The notes below the pieces were generated by a model, which saw nothing but the letters and a program-made list of their open reading frames with translations, did no database searches and had not been told where the DNA came from. From Oscillospiraceae bacterium (GTDB taxonomy: Bacteria > Bacillota > Clostridia > Oscillospirales > SIG627): a stretch of DNA of 64,000 nt. A program made the translations under genes and the position numbers. How positions within the stretch are numbered: the first letter of the stretch is position 1; each line of letters opens with the position of its first letter. This document shows positions 9,161-17,942 of this stretch, piece after piece. The stretch covers positions 260,236 through 324,235 of the forward strand of contig JAYFRN010000006.1 of NCBI GenBank assembly GCA_034925865.1, in the 5' to 3' direction.

Positions 9161-9249
9161 ACAGAGACGGGAAGCGTTTGCTTTCTTTGATATGGGAAGC
9201 AGCTTTCTGAAAAAAGAAGAACTCTTATTTGAACACGCATAGAAATATT

Positions 9250-9292
9250 CATCCCCGGAACAGGCGAGGCCTGTTCCGGGGATGTGCGTTTT
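9250..9292. terminator. Bidirectional terminator between nifU and the lipoprotein gene
   Basis: 15-bp perfect stem CATCCCCGGAACAGG (9250-9264) with its complement (9270-9284), followed by GTGCGTTTT on the plus strand. The genes on both sides point into it. Confidence 0.85.
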
Positions 9293-9344
9293 GGAGGGGG
9301 AAGTTTAAGTACGGAGAGTATCTGCCTTGGATTTGCTTAATAAA

Positions 9345-10352
9345 TCAATCCATGTTTATTAGTCCGTTTGTGTCTGGTACATTATCCGGAATAGTATCGA
9401 TGTTATCATACTCAGATGTGTTAAGCGCGGGCTTGTCTTCAACATCAAAATAGATTTTTCCTTCCGGATATTTTGCTTCTTTATATTCGGTTGGGATAAA
9501 CTGTTTGATAAACTCAAGCGAAAACGGGACATAAAGGTAAGTACCGACTATTTTATAATAATAATCATCTTTTTCGTCTATTATAGCTACTTTTATACTA
9601 TGAGGACAATTAAAATCCGGATTTAATTTTTTATCATAAAATCCAGATAAATAATTATAATTTTCTTGCGAATTCATATAACAAAGTTTAATAATATATC
9701 TCTTATTCTCAACTTGAAAATCGCAATATTTATTTTTAGAATAGCCACTGCCCAAATCATACTCGAATATCGTCCATTCAATCCCGTTTTCTATTTCTTT
9801 TGATTCTTTATATGTTTTCCTTGAATTCTCACATAAATTTATAAACCCTTGCGCACTAATATCTTGATTCATATATTCAATAAATTTTTCTGTCATAGTA
9901 TGTTTATATGATAAAACACTAACATCGATCCTTGTTTTTTCATATGCATCTTTCCTATCTGTGATATACAGATATCCGTAAGATCCGCTCCCGGAAAATG
10001 TAGAAAGCCAATGTTTATACCCTTCCAACTTGGCAGGAGTGTAAATCTTAGTAGGCAGATATATTGGTATATCTTTATGAGAATTTATTAAAATAGCCAA
10101 ATTGATCTTCGATATATTGAGATTAAATACTTCGTCGACGAAGTCCTCATATTTGTTAAAACAAATTGATCCCATTTTCATTGCAAGATCGGCGTTTACT
10201 TCGGCATTGCATTTACTTGCATCCAGAACAGGGCTTCCGTCTTTGTCGTATGTCACTTGATAAAACGCTTTCTCATCTACATATCCACATGATGATATAG
10301 CTGATGCGAATATGAAAATTATAAGTATATAAATAAATAATTTATTGATCAT
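9345..10352 (-). CDS. Putative lipoprotein of unknown function
   Basis: 335 residues. The N-terminus has a signal peptide (hydrophobic IYILIIFIFASA) and a lipobox SAISSCG, so it should be lipid-anchored outside the membrane. The rest is rich in Tyr, Lys, Asp and Asn and matches no family I know. GGGAGGAAAC precedes the ATG. It starts 15 nt after the metalloprotease stop codon, so the two are one transcript. Base composition is strongly AT-rich compared with the neighbouring nif and nag genes, pointing to transfer. Confidence 0.75.
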   Translation of the reverse strand: MINKLFIYILIIFIFASAISSCGYVDEKAFYQVTYDKDGSPVLDASKCNAEVNADLAMKMGSICFNKYEDFVDEVFNLNISKINLAILINSHKDIPIYLPTKIYTPAKLEGYKHWLSTFSGSGSYGYLYITDRKDAYEKTRIDVSVLSYKHTMTEKFIEYMNQDISAQGFINLCENSRKTYKESKEIENGIEWTIFEYDLGSGYSKNKYCDFQVENKRYIIKLCYMNSQENYNYLSGFYDKKLNPDFNCPHSIKVAIIDEKDDYYYKIVGTYLYVPFSLEFIKQFIPTEYKEAKYPEGKIYFDVEDKPALNTSEYDNIDTIPDNVPDTNGLINMD

Positions 10353-10367
10353 TGTAGTTTCCTCCCA

Positions 10368-11627
10368 TTAATTTCCGACGTGATGAATTTTATTGAATTT
10401 TCCATTTACTAAAGTATTGCAGCTTGAGCAAAATGGTAATTCATTATTATTCAAAATATCGCGAGCAAATATATAACTACTATCAGACTCATAATATTCC
10501 ATTATACAATTCCATCCATTATTAACATCATGCCCAGATCCGTATACATCCGGAAGACCAAGAGTATGGGCAAATTCGTGAGAGTACACGATCTGGCTGT
10601 ACGCATTTCTATCATCATCAAGATCATATGTATATCCGTAAATACATACAACAGGGCGTGATGATATAGTGTTGTTATATGCATCATAAAGTCCAAGAAC
10701 TGATGCAAGAGCAGTCGGATGATAATGTACTCCTCCGGAAAAATAACAATAAGCGTTTACATTCCTGTCCATCCAAAGTGAGTATACAAAATTATCATAA
10801 CGAGGTGTGTAATATACATTGTCTGATAGGACAGCGTGGCTTTTATGATGTGCACTCGCGCATACCACTGTGGTAATATCTGGATATATGCTGAGAACAG
10901 AATTACAGTCATTATCACAAACAGCATTTAAAACAGAAGGGTTATGACATGTGCATGTACAAGCAGAAGAACAAGGCGAGCCATTGTTTCCGCATGAACA
11001 TCCAGCTGGTCGGTGGCAATCATCCGCAATCGATCTTCCAAAATTTGTTGATTTATATTTCAAATTGAAACCATATCTGCCATATACCGACTGCGCAAAT
11101 CCCATCGCATCTTCAATATAATTAACACAGTTGCTGTCTGCGTTTTTATAATACGAAAGGTCATATTTATTTATCAGATAAAACGTATTTAATTCGCTTA
11201 TAAACCAATTTGTATTATTTGATAAAGTATTGCTGACGGAAACAGAATTTCCACTTCCGTATAAGTATTTCGAGTTGTTTGAATACGGAGAAATTCTGTA
11301 TGTACATTCAGTGTAATAATTAAATTTCCATCTGCATGTAGAAGAGTTATACGTAGACGTATATCCGACAGATTGATTAGAAAAGCTCAGATATAAATCT
11401 CCATTATTATTAATCTGATCGAGGCTCTGTATCGTAAAATATCCGTTTCCAACATGATCAAGACGCCATCTTATTGAACTGTTCGGGTCAGGAGTCTCAC
11501 CGAAATTTGTAAAACTTGCTAGTGATACAGAATTACCAGCATATAAATAATAATCATTTGATTTATTCCTATATATATAAACGTAAAAAACAGCCCGATA
11601 GGTGTCAACTTTTAAAAATATTTTCAA
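10368..11627 (-). pseudogene. Zinc metalloprotease with beta-trefoil-like N-terminus, apparently 5'-truncated
   Basis: 419 codons open. The zincin motif HEFAHTLGLPDVYG (HExxHxxGxxD) and a Met-turn CIMEYY are intact near the C-terminus. Residues ~25-150 look like a ricin-type lectin domain (repeats of LYAGNSVS, FTIQSLDQ). A central Cys-rich segment contains CSCGNN and CTCTCHNP. Such enzymes are secreted, yet the frame opens at a TTG with no ribosome binding site, has a stop seven bases upstream, and lacks a signal peptide. A perfect promoter lies only about 70 bp upstream. I infer loss of the 5' end; an intact gene with an odd start is less likely. Confidence 0.65.
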
Positions 11628-11694
11628 AAACTTTTAAATATTTTTTACATACAGGAAAATACTTCATAATAAATATGTTCATATTACTATTGCC

Positions 11695-11723
11695 ATATTA
11701 TCACCAATGGCAACTTATGTCAA
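11695..11723 (-). promoter_or_regulatory. Promoter of the metalloprotease-lipoprotein unit
   Basis: Minus strand TTGACA (11723-11718), 17-bp spacer, TAATAT (11700-11695). Start point near 11688. Confidence 0.8.
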
Positions 11724-11843
11724 CGATTATTTTGTTATATTCGGAGGTTATAATATAATTATTTATTACATAACGAGAAATCAGGCTTTATGCCGATTAC
11801 AAATATATTCTATATAATGAACACAGTCAGTAATGCAAAGCGT

Positions 11844-11879
11844 AAAAAAGCATCCCGAACCGCGATGCGGTTCGGGATG
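11844..11879 (-). terminator. Terminator of the pckG-nagA-nagB operon
   Basis: 13-bp perfect stem (11879-11867 with 11863-11851) followed on the minus strand by CTTTTTT. It is the 3' end of repeat copy 2, about 170 nt past the nagB stop. Confidence 0.8.
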
Positions 11880-11997
11880 TTGTCTGACTCGTTTGTTTGA
11901 TTTTTCTAAAGGTAAGTTTTCGGGGGTTCGAGGACCTTTTTCAAAAGGTACACGGCGCGTCAAGAGGCGGAGCCTCTTGCGTTTCTCCCTTTATGCT
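11848..11997 (-). repeat. Terminator-module repeat, copy 2
   Basis: Reverse-strand relative of 4511-4656: GGGAGAAACGCAAGAGGCTC, CCTTTTGAAAAAGGTCCTCG, then the hairpin CCCGAACCGC-ATC-GCGGTTCGGG. Same order of parts and similar spacing. Confidence 0.8.
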
Positions 11998-12001
11998 TAC
12001 A

Positions 12002-12067
12002 AAATTTTTGCTCCGCGTTAATTAAGAATTTTCGATCCGCGTTGATTAAAGAATTTTCGATCCGCTG
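12002..12067 (-). repeat. Tandem repeat across the nagB stop codon
   Basis: Minus strand shows three head-to-tail units of about 24-25 bp beginning GCGGATCGAAAATTCTT; the first two are nearly identical and the third is decayed (GCGGAGCAAAAATTTTG). The first unit encodes the last residues GSKIL and the stop. Confidence 0.8.
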
Positions 12068-12816
12068 TCGCCGTCGACAAAGAGGATAGCGCTGTCATGG
12101 CGGCGAAGGATGGAGGCCGGGCACTTTTCCGTGATGTCTCCGGTAACGGTGGCAAACACGGCGTTTGCTTTTGTTTTGGCGGGAACCATGCAGAAAAGGT
12201 TCTTGCCGGAGAAAAGCGTCGGAATGGTGAGCGTGAGAGCATGGGTCGGAACATCGGAAAGCGTCTTAAAGCAGCCGTCGTTGACCTGCTGCTGACGGCA
12301 TATAAGGTCAAGCTCTACGACCTTGACGGCCTTCGGATCGTTGAAAAACGCTACATGCGGATCGTTGAAGGCGATATGTCCGTTTTCGCCTATTCCCATG
12401 CAGACGATATCTACCGGATGATCGGCGAGCAGCTTTGAATAGCGCGCGCATTCGGCGTCGATATCGGGATTAAGCCCGTTGAGATAGCTGACGGACTTAA
12501 AGGGCGCCTTTGAGAAAATACGGTCGCGAAGGAAATTGCCGAAGCCCTGGGGCGCATCCTTTGCGAGCCCGACATATTCGTCCATGTGGAACGCGTTAAT
12601 ACGTGAAAAATCGATCTCGGGGTCGGTATAGAGCGATTTGAGAAATTCGTTCTGAGAAGGAGCGGCGGCAAAGATCATATTGATCTCTGATTTTTTCGCA
12701 AGAAGCTCTTTCATCTTTTTTGCGCACGCGGCGGCGGCATATGCGCCCATCGCGGCTCTGGTATCAAAAATTTTTACGGCAAGCTTGTCTTTTTTGAATT
12801 CTTTTATAAGAGCCAT
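12046..12816 (-). CDS. nagB: Glucosamine-6-phosphate deaminase
   Basis: Converts GlcN-6-P to fructose-6-P and ammonia. 256 residues, isomerase (NagB/RpiA) fold. Motifs: FHMDEYVGL, GIGENGHIAFNDP, DVPTHALTLTIPTL. Compared with the classical enzyme, the active-site DGHIAFN reads NGHIAFN and the N-terminal TGGTP loop reads AAAPSQN, as in a divergent NagB-like clade. Function is nevertheless supported by its place 18 nt after nagA. ATG at 12816 follows AAAGGACAATT. The stop lies within a small tandem repeat. Confidence 0.88.
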   Translation of the reverse strand: MALIKEFKKDKLAVKIFDTRAAMGAYAAAACAKKMKELLAKKSEINMIFAAAPSQNEFLKSLYTDPEIDFSRINAFHMDEYVGLAKDAPQGFGNFLRDRIFSKAPFKSVSYLNGLNPDIDAECARYSKLLADHPVDIVCMGIGENGHIAFNDPHVAFFNDPKAVKVVELDLICRQQQVNDGCFKTLSDVPTHALTLTIPTLFSGKNLFCMVPAKTKANAVFATVTGDITEKCPASILRRHDSAILFVDGDSGSKIL

Positions 12817-12834
12817 TTTAATTGTCCTTTCGAT

Positions 12835-14019
12835 TTACTTGGCAAGATATACAGTGTTTCCTCCGACTATAGTACGGGAAATATTGACGGAATCGTCAAA
12901 TACAACTATATCGGCGTCATTTCCTGGTACAAGAACGCCTTTGTATTTAAGACCGAGAATTTTCGCCGGTGTGGCGGAAGCCATTTTAACTGCGTCGCAG
13001 ATGCCGGCGTCGGCATATCTGAGCATATTGCGAACCAGCCGGTCTGTGGTAGCCACACTCGCGGCGAATGCCTTTCTGTCTGGCATTTTGGCGACGCCGT
13101 CTTCAATTATGGCGCGCTGACCGTTCTTAAGGCTTCCGACAACTGTCTCTCCTTCATTCATTCCCGCTCCACGGCATGAATCCGTACAAACGGCGACCTT
13201 GTCGGCGCCCTTTGCCTTGTATATATACTTGAGCATGGATGGAGGAAGGTGGCATCCGTCCGCGATTATTTCCACAGTAAAATCGTTGATCATGTATCCC
13301 GCGTCGATCAGACCCGGGAAGCGGTATGAATTGATGCGGACAAGCCCGCCCATTCCGCTGTAAAAATGGGTGATATTCGTATATCCGTTTTCATAAGCTT
13401 CGATTGCGTCATCAAGCTTTGCGTCGGAATGACCTATCGAAGCGAGTATTCCGAGGGATTTCAGATATCTTCCGAGCTCCATTCCTCCCGGCAGCTCGCT
13501 CGCGATTGTCCAGCGCATAATATGCGGGCAATATGAGAGGATTTTTTCGTAATGTTCTTTCCTTGGCGGGACTATATATTTCGGATCCTGGGAGCCCTTT
13601 TGGCTGTCCGCAAAATACGGGCCCTCGAGGTGAAGACCGGGCATATTCGAGCCCTTTTCGTTGAACTTAAGGGCTTCTTCGTAAATATCGAAGAATTGAA
13701 AAAGCTCCTCGTCGCTGCACGTAAGTGAAGTCGGGAGAAGTGTCGTCGTACCGTGAGACGCGTGAAGCTCGGCGGCGCCGAGGAATGCCTCAACGGTGGC
13801 GTCCATGAAATCATGTCCGCCGCCGCCGTGTGTGTGCATATCTATAAATCCGGGGGTAATATAGCTCTTTTGGCAGTCAATAACATTATAAAGCGCGTCG
13901 CTTTCCGTGCAGCGCTTTCCGACGAAGGTTATCTTTCCGCCGGAATAGCAGAGTTCACCGTTTTCGATTACCCTGTAAGGAGTAACTACTCTGCCGATAA
14001 GCTTTGTATCCTGTAACAT
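12835..14019 (-). CDS. nagA: N-acetylglucosamine-6-phosphate deacetylase
   Basis: Removes acetate from GlcNAc-6-P, upstream of NagB. 394 residues, amidohydrolase TIM barrel. Metal and substrate motifs: GFIDMHTHGGGGHDF, HLEGPYF, IGHSDAKLDDA, THFYSGMGG, GCHLPPSML and VCTDSCRGAGM (catalytic Asp). The ATG at 14019 is 12 nt after the pckG stop and is preceded by AAGAGGC. Middle gene of an apparent pckG-nagA-nagB transcript. MurQ, encoded elsewhere in the window, makes its substrate. Confidence 0.93.
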   Translation of the reverse strand: MLQDTKLIGRVVTPYRVIENGELCYSGGKITFVGKRCTESDALYNVIDCQKSYITPGFIDMHTHGGGGHDFMDATVEAFLGAAELHASHGTTTLLPTSLTCSDEELFQFFDIYEEALKFNEKGSNMPGLHLEGPYFADSQKGSQDPKYIVPPRKEHYEKILSYCPHIMRWTIASELPGGMELGRYLKSLGILASIGHSDAKLDDAIEAYENGYTNITHFYSGMGGLVRINSYRFPGLIDAGYMINDFTVEIIADGCHLPPSMLKYIYKAKGADKVAVCTDSCRGAGMNEGETVVGSLKNGQRAIIEDGVAKMPDRKAFAASVATTDRLVRNMLRYADAGICDAVKMASATPAKILGLKYKGVLVPGNDADIVVFDDSVNISRTIVGGNTVYLAK

Positions 14020-14031
14020 GATATGCCTCTT

Positions 14032-15789
14032 TTATTTTGTTCTTGATTTGAGCTCGTCAAGCTGAGCGCGAAGCTCCTTCGGGAATTTATCGTCAAATTT
14101 CGAATAGAATTCTTCAATTCCGGCGGCCTCGTCTGCCCAGAGGGATTTATCGACTTCAAGAATGCCCTTGAGCGTATCGAAGGACATATCAAGACCTTCA
14201 AGATTGATGTCCTCAGGCTTCGGAACATATCCGATTGCCGTATCGACTGCGTCAACCTTGTCATCGCAGCGGTCGAGAATCCATTTGAGAACACGCATAT
14301 TGTCGCCGAAGCCCGGCCATATGAACTGCCCGTTGTCGTCCGTACGGAACCAGTTGACATTGAATATCTTCGGGGCGTGCGGGATTTTATTGCCCATCTC
14401 AAGCCAGTGAGCAAAGTATTCGCTCATATTGTATCCGCAGAAAGGAAGCATTGCCATCGGATCGCGGCGGACAACGCCGACCTTGCCGGTTGCGGCAGCT
14501 GTTGTTTCGGAGGCCATTATAGAGCCGACGAAAACGCCATGCTCCCAGCTTCTTGCCTGATATACAAGCGGAGCGGTTTTCGCGCGGCGTCCGCCGAAAA
14601 CTATTGCGGAAATCGGAACTCCGGCCGGATCGTTGAATTTTTCTGAAATGCAGGGGCAGTTGATCGCCATAGCGGTGAAGCGTGAGTTCGGGTTCGCGCC
14701 CTTTTCGCCGCTTTCGGAATCCCACTTTTCGCCCTTCCAGTCGATCGCGTTTTTGGGCGGATTCTTATCAAGACCTTCCCACCATACGGTGTTGTCGTCG
14801 AGATTATGCGCGACATTCGTGAATATGGTATCTCTGCGCGTTGTGGCGAGAGCATTGGGATTTGATTTGACGTTTGTTCCGGGAGCCACGCCGAAGAAGC
14901 CGTTTTCGGGGTTTACTGCCCAAAGGCGACCGTCTTCACCTATACGCAGCCAGGCAATGTCGTCGCCGACCGTCCATACCTTATATCCCTTCTTCGCGTA
15001 ATATTCCGGCGGTATAAGCATGGCGAGATTTGTCTTGCCGCAGGCGCTGGGGAATGCGGCGGCAATATATTTGACCTCTCCTTTGGGATTTTCAAGTCCG
15101 AGGATGAGCATGTGCTCTGCCATCCAGCCTTCGTTCTTTCCGAGGAAGGAGGCTATGCGGAGAGCGAAGCATTTTTTACCGAGAAGCACGTTTCCGCCGT
15201 AACCGGAGTTGACTGACCAGATGGTTTTATCTTCCGGAAAATGGCATATATAACGGTTTTCGAGGTCAAGCTGAGCTTTTCCATGAAGACCTTTGACAAA
15301 ATCACTGCTGTCGCCGAGCGCGTCGATAACGGACTTGCCGACACGGGTCATTATAACCATATTGAGTACGACGTAAATGGAGTCTGTAAGCTCAATACCT
15401 ATTTTCGCGAACGGACTGCCGACGATACCCATTGAATATGGGATTACATACATCGTGCGGCCCTTCATGCTTCCGCGGAACAGCTTAGAAAGCTTTTCAT
15501 AGCATTCTTTAGGATCCATCCAGTTGTTCGTTGGGCCGGCGTCTTCTTTTTTGGAGGTGCATATAAAAGTTCTGTTTTCTACGCGGGCGACATCGTTGAC
15601 AGCCGTTCTGTGAAGGTAGCATCCGGGAAGCTTCTCTTGATTGAGCTTTATCATTTCGCCGGTTACGGTCGATTCCTGATGAAGCTTTTCAATTTGCTCT
15701 TTGCTGCCGTCAATCCAAACGATATTGTCCGGGCACGTCAGGGCTTTCATTTCGTCGATCCATTTAAGGACTGCTTTGTTCTGTGTCAT
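14032..15789 (-). CDS. pckG: Phosphoenolpyruvate carboxykinase (GTP)
   Basis: Interconverts oxaloacetate and PEP using GTP. 585 residues, within the usual range. The GTP-type signature FPSACGKTNLAMLIPP contains the P-loop and the hyper-reactive cysteine; TVGDDIAWLR binds metal; NPENGFFGVAPGT lies further on. Most Firmicutes use the unrelated ATP-dependent enzyme, so this type is unusual here. Ribosome binding site GAAAGAGGT. Its own promoter is at 15941-15969, and nagA follows after 12 nt, so transcription probably continues into nagAB. Confidence 0.95.
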   Translation of the reverse strand: MTQNKAVLKWIDEMKALTCPDNIVWIDGSKEQIEKLHQESTVTGEMIKLNQEKLPGCYLHRTAVNDVARVENRTFICTSKKEDAGPTNNWMDPKECYEKLSKLFRGSMKGRTMYVIPYSMGIVGSPFAKIGIELTDSIYVVLNMVIMTRVGKSVIDALGDSSDFVKGLHGKAQLDLENRYICHFPEDKTIWSVNSGYGGNVLLGKKCFALRIASFLGKNEGWMAEHMLILGLENPKGEVKYIAAAFPSACGKTNLAMLIPPEYYAKKGYKVWTVGDDIAWLRIGEDGRLWAVNPENGFFGVAPGTNVKSNPNALATTRRDTIFTNVAHNLDDNTVWWEGLDKNPPKNAIDWKGEKWDSESGEKGANPNSRFTAMAINCPCISEKFNDPAGVPISAIVFGGRRAKTAPLVYQARSWEHGVFVGSIMASETTAAATGKVGVVRRDPMAMLPFCGYNMSEYFAHWLEMGNKIPHAPKIFNVNWFRTDDNGQFIWPGFGDNMRVLKWILDRCDDKVDAVDTAIGYVPKPEDINLEGLDMSFDTLKGILEVDKSLWADEAAGIEEFYSKFDDKFPKELRAQLDELKSRTK

Positions 15790-15940
15790 AGGGATACCTC
15801 TTTCCTTGATATAAGGTTAATTAATGCTTATAGATTTTAAATAAAGCTTTTATATTATAAAACCCGGGTTAAGCTCTTGAAATCTGCGGCGGATCATTTT
15901 TTGCTGATGCGACGGTAATCACAATCGTTAACCATTTTAT

Positions 15941-15969
15941 ATTATAACACATAAAAACACAAATTGCAA
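15941..15969 (-). promoter_or_regulatory. Promoter of the pckG-nagA-nagB operon
   Basis: Minus strand TTGCAA (15969-15964), 17-bp spacer, TATAAT (15946-15941). The leader to pckG is about 145 nt and includes the palindrome AACCCGGGTT. Confidence 0.75.
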
Positions 15970-16053
15970 GGAGGTATCTCTTTATGAAATGCCAAAAAAG
16001 GCAGTAAAATGATAATTATTTTGCCATAATTTATTAAGACAATGTTTCTGTAA

Positions 16054-16082
16054 TTGCCATTCGTACGCCGGCGTGATATAAT
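16054..16082 (+). promoter_or_regulatory. Promoter of the DUF4091 gene
   Basis: TTGCCA (16054-16059), 17-bp spacer, TATAAT (16077-16082). It shows that the ATG at 16114 is the real start. Confidence 0.8.
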
Positions 16083-16113
16083 ACAGAAAAATACGGAAAG
16101 AGGATGTGCTTAT

Positions 16114-17835
16114 ATGGAAACAAGTTCCGCTTCACTTTTATCGGTTATGACCTCTTCGCTTGAAAAATGCTTTGTAGATGGCAATATTGCCGATTATCCC
16201 CGCGTCAGAAAACTCAGCGGATTTCAAAATGAAAGGCTGTGCTTTACGCTTGCGCTTTCAGAAAGCAGCGCCGCTTTCGGAGCGCGTCGTGTTCTGCGGT
16301 ACAGGCTGCGTTCTTCCTTAAAGAAATTTGTCAGTGTTTCCCGTATTGAAAGCGTCCCGTGCAGGATGCCGGTATATCCCGGCCTTTTTGAAAAAGACGG
16401 AAATTATCTGAGAAAAGAGCCCGGGCTTTATCCCGATGTCCTCGTTCCCGCACATGAAGGAGAAATTATCTCCGTTCCGGTCGGCCAGATCTGTTCTCTC
16501 TGGATCGACGTAAATGCCGGACTTGATACCATGCCCGCCGGTGAGCATCCGATAGAAATTATTCTTCTGTCCGATAACGGCGAACAGATAAAAACCGAAA
16601 AAATCACGCTCAGGATAATTCCCGCCCTTTTACCCGAAAGCGATATGGCGGTTACGCAATGGTTTCACTGCGACAGCCTCGCGGCTTATTACAATGTGCG
16701 TCCGTTTTCCGAAAAGCATTGGCGCATAATCAGAAATTATATAAAAACAGCCGTAAAAAACGGAATCAACACGATTCTCACTCCGGTTTTTACTCCGCCG
16801 CTTGATACGGAGCCCGGAGGAGAACGCATGACCGTTCAGCTTGTCGGAGTGAAATGCTCCTCCGATCCCGCCGAAGGCGGTGCAGAATACGAATTCGATT
16901 TTTCTTTGCTTGGTCGCTGGATCGATATGTGCCTTGACTGCGGCGTCGAATATTTTGAGATATCGCATTTCTTCACGCAATGGGGCGCTCTTCACGCGCC
17001 GAAGATTGTCGCCGGGTTTACTTCCGGAGGTAAAACGGTCAGTAAGCGCATTTTCGGATGGGATACCGACGCGCACGGCGACGAATACGGCCGGTTTCTC
17101 CGCGCGTTTCTTTCCGCTCTTATTCCGTATTTGAAATCCCGCGGAGTCGATAAAAAATGCGTCTATCATATATCCGACGAGCCGTCCGCAAACGATCTTG
17201 ACAACTATATCAAATCAAAGGCTCAGCTCGGCGGGCTTCTCGACGGCTATACAATTATTGACGCGCTTTCCAATTATACATTTTATGAATCCGGCGCGGT
17301 GAAAACTCCCGTTCCGGCCAATGATCATATAAAGCCGTTTATCGAAGGCGGTGTAAAGAACCTTTGGACATATTATTGCTGCGGACAGAATTATCGCGTT
17401 TCAAACCGGTTTATTGATATGCCCTCCGCCCGCAACCGCATAATCGGCACGCAGTTTTATAAATATGATATCGCGGGATTTTTACAGTGGGGGTATAATT
17501 TTTACTTCACACATCTCTCGCGCCGCCCGGTAAATCCCTTCCAGGTGACCGACGGCGACTTCTGGGTGCCCTCCGGCGACGCTTTTTCGGTATATCCCGC
17601 TTCTGACGGAACAACGCTTGAATCGGTCAGGCTTGCGGTTTTTCAAAACGCGCTTCAGGATATGCGCGCCATGAAGCTTCTCGGGACCTTTGTCGGAAAA
17701 GACAAGGTAATCGGGCTTATCGAAGAGGGGCTCGCTTCTCCGATCGAATTCGACAGCTATCCGCACGGCGCAGAATATATTCTCTCGATGCGCGAAACGC
17801 TCAACGCCGAAATCGAGAAGCATTTGAATAAGTGA
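16114..17835 (+). CDS. DUF4091 protein, glycoside-hydrolase-like, cytoplasmic
   Basis: 573 residues from the ATG at 16114 (GAAAGAGGATG upstream; an earlier in-frame opening lies on the promoter). The N-terminal ~190 residues look like a beta-sandwich; the central part is a TIM-barrel-like domain with ISHFFTQWGALHAPK, GWDTDAHGDEYGRFLR and the acidic pair VYHISDEPSANDL. The C-terminal FLQWGYNFYFTH and QNALQDMRAMKLL fit the DUF4091 domain of GH123-related proteins. No signal peptide. Activity on N-acetyl-hexosaminides would match the nearby nag genes but is not proven. Confidence 0.8.
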   Translation: METSSASLLSVMTSSLEKCFVDGNIADYPRVRKLSGFQNERLCFTLALSESSAAFGARRVLRYRLRSSLKKFVSVSRIESVPCRMPVYPGLFEKDGNYLRKEPGLYPDVLVPAHEGEIISVPVGQICSLWIDVNAGLDTMPAGEHPIEIILLSDNGEQIKTEKITLRIIPALLPESDMAVTQWFHCDSLAAYYNVRPFSEKHWRIIRNYIKTAVKNGINTILTPVFTPPLDTEPGGERMTVQLVGVKCSSDPAEGGAEYEFDFSLLGRWIDMCLDCGVEYFEISHFFTQWGALHAPKIVAGFTSGGKTVSKRIFGWDTDAHGDEYGRFLRAFLSALIPYLKSRGVDKKCVYHISDEPSANDLDNYIKSKAQLGGLLDGYTIIDALSNYTFYESGAVKTPVPANDHIKPFIEGGVKNLWTYYCCGQNYRVSNRFIDMPSARNRIIGTQFYKYDIAGFLQWGYNFYFTHLSRRPVNPFQVTDGDFWVPSGDAFSVYPASDGTTLESVRLAVFQNALQDMRAMKLLGTFVGKDKVIGLIEEGLASPIEFDSYPHGAEYILSMRETLNAEIEKHLNK

Positions 17836-17873
17836 TAAAAAGAATGCCAAGTTAATAATAACAAAAATTGTCA

Positions 17874-17903
17874 CCGGAATATGCGTGCTTTTGCATATTC
17901 CGG
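17874..17903. terminator. Bidirectional terminator between the DUF4091 gene and clpC
   Basis: 11-bp stem CCGGAATATGC (17874-17884) with GCATATTCCGG (17893-17903). On the minus strand it is followed by TGACAATTTTTG. Confidence 0.7.
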
Positions 17904-17942
17904 CGATTCTTCATTATAAAGCTTTAGTTTTTGGTAACTTTT

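Noticed and set aside
15984-16007. Seven-codon frame ATG...TAA behind a perfect GGAGG
   Set aside because: It overlaps the upstream edge of the pckG promoter and precedes the promoter of the DUF4091 gene, so it is unlikely to be transcribed in this sense. Probably chance.
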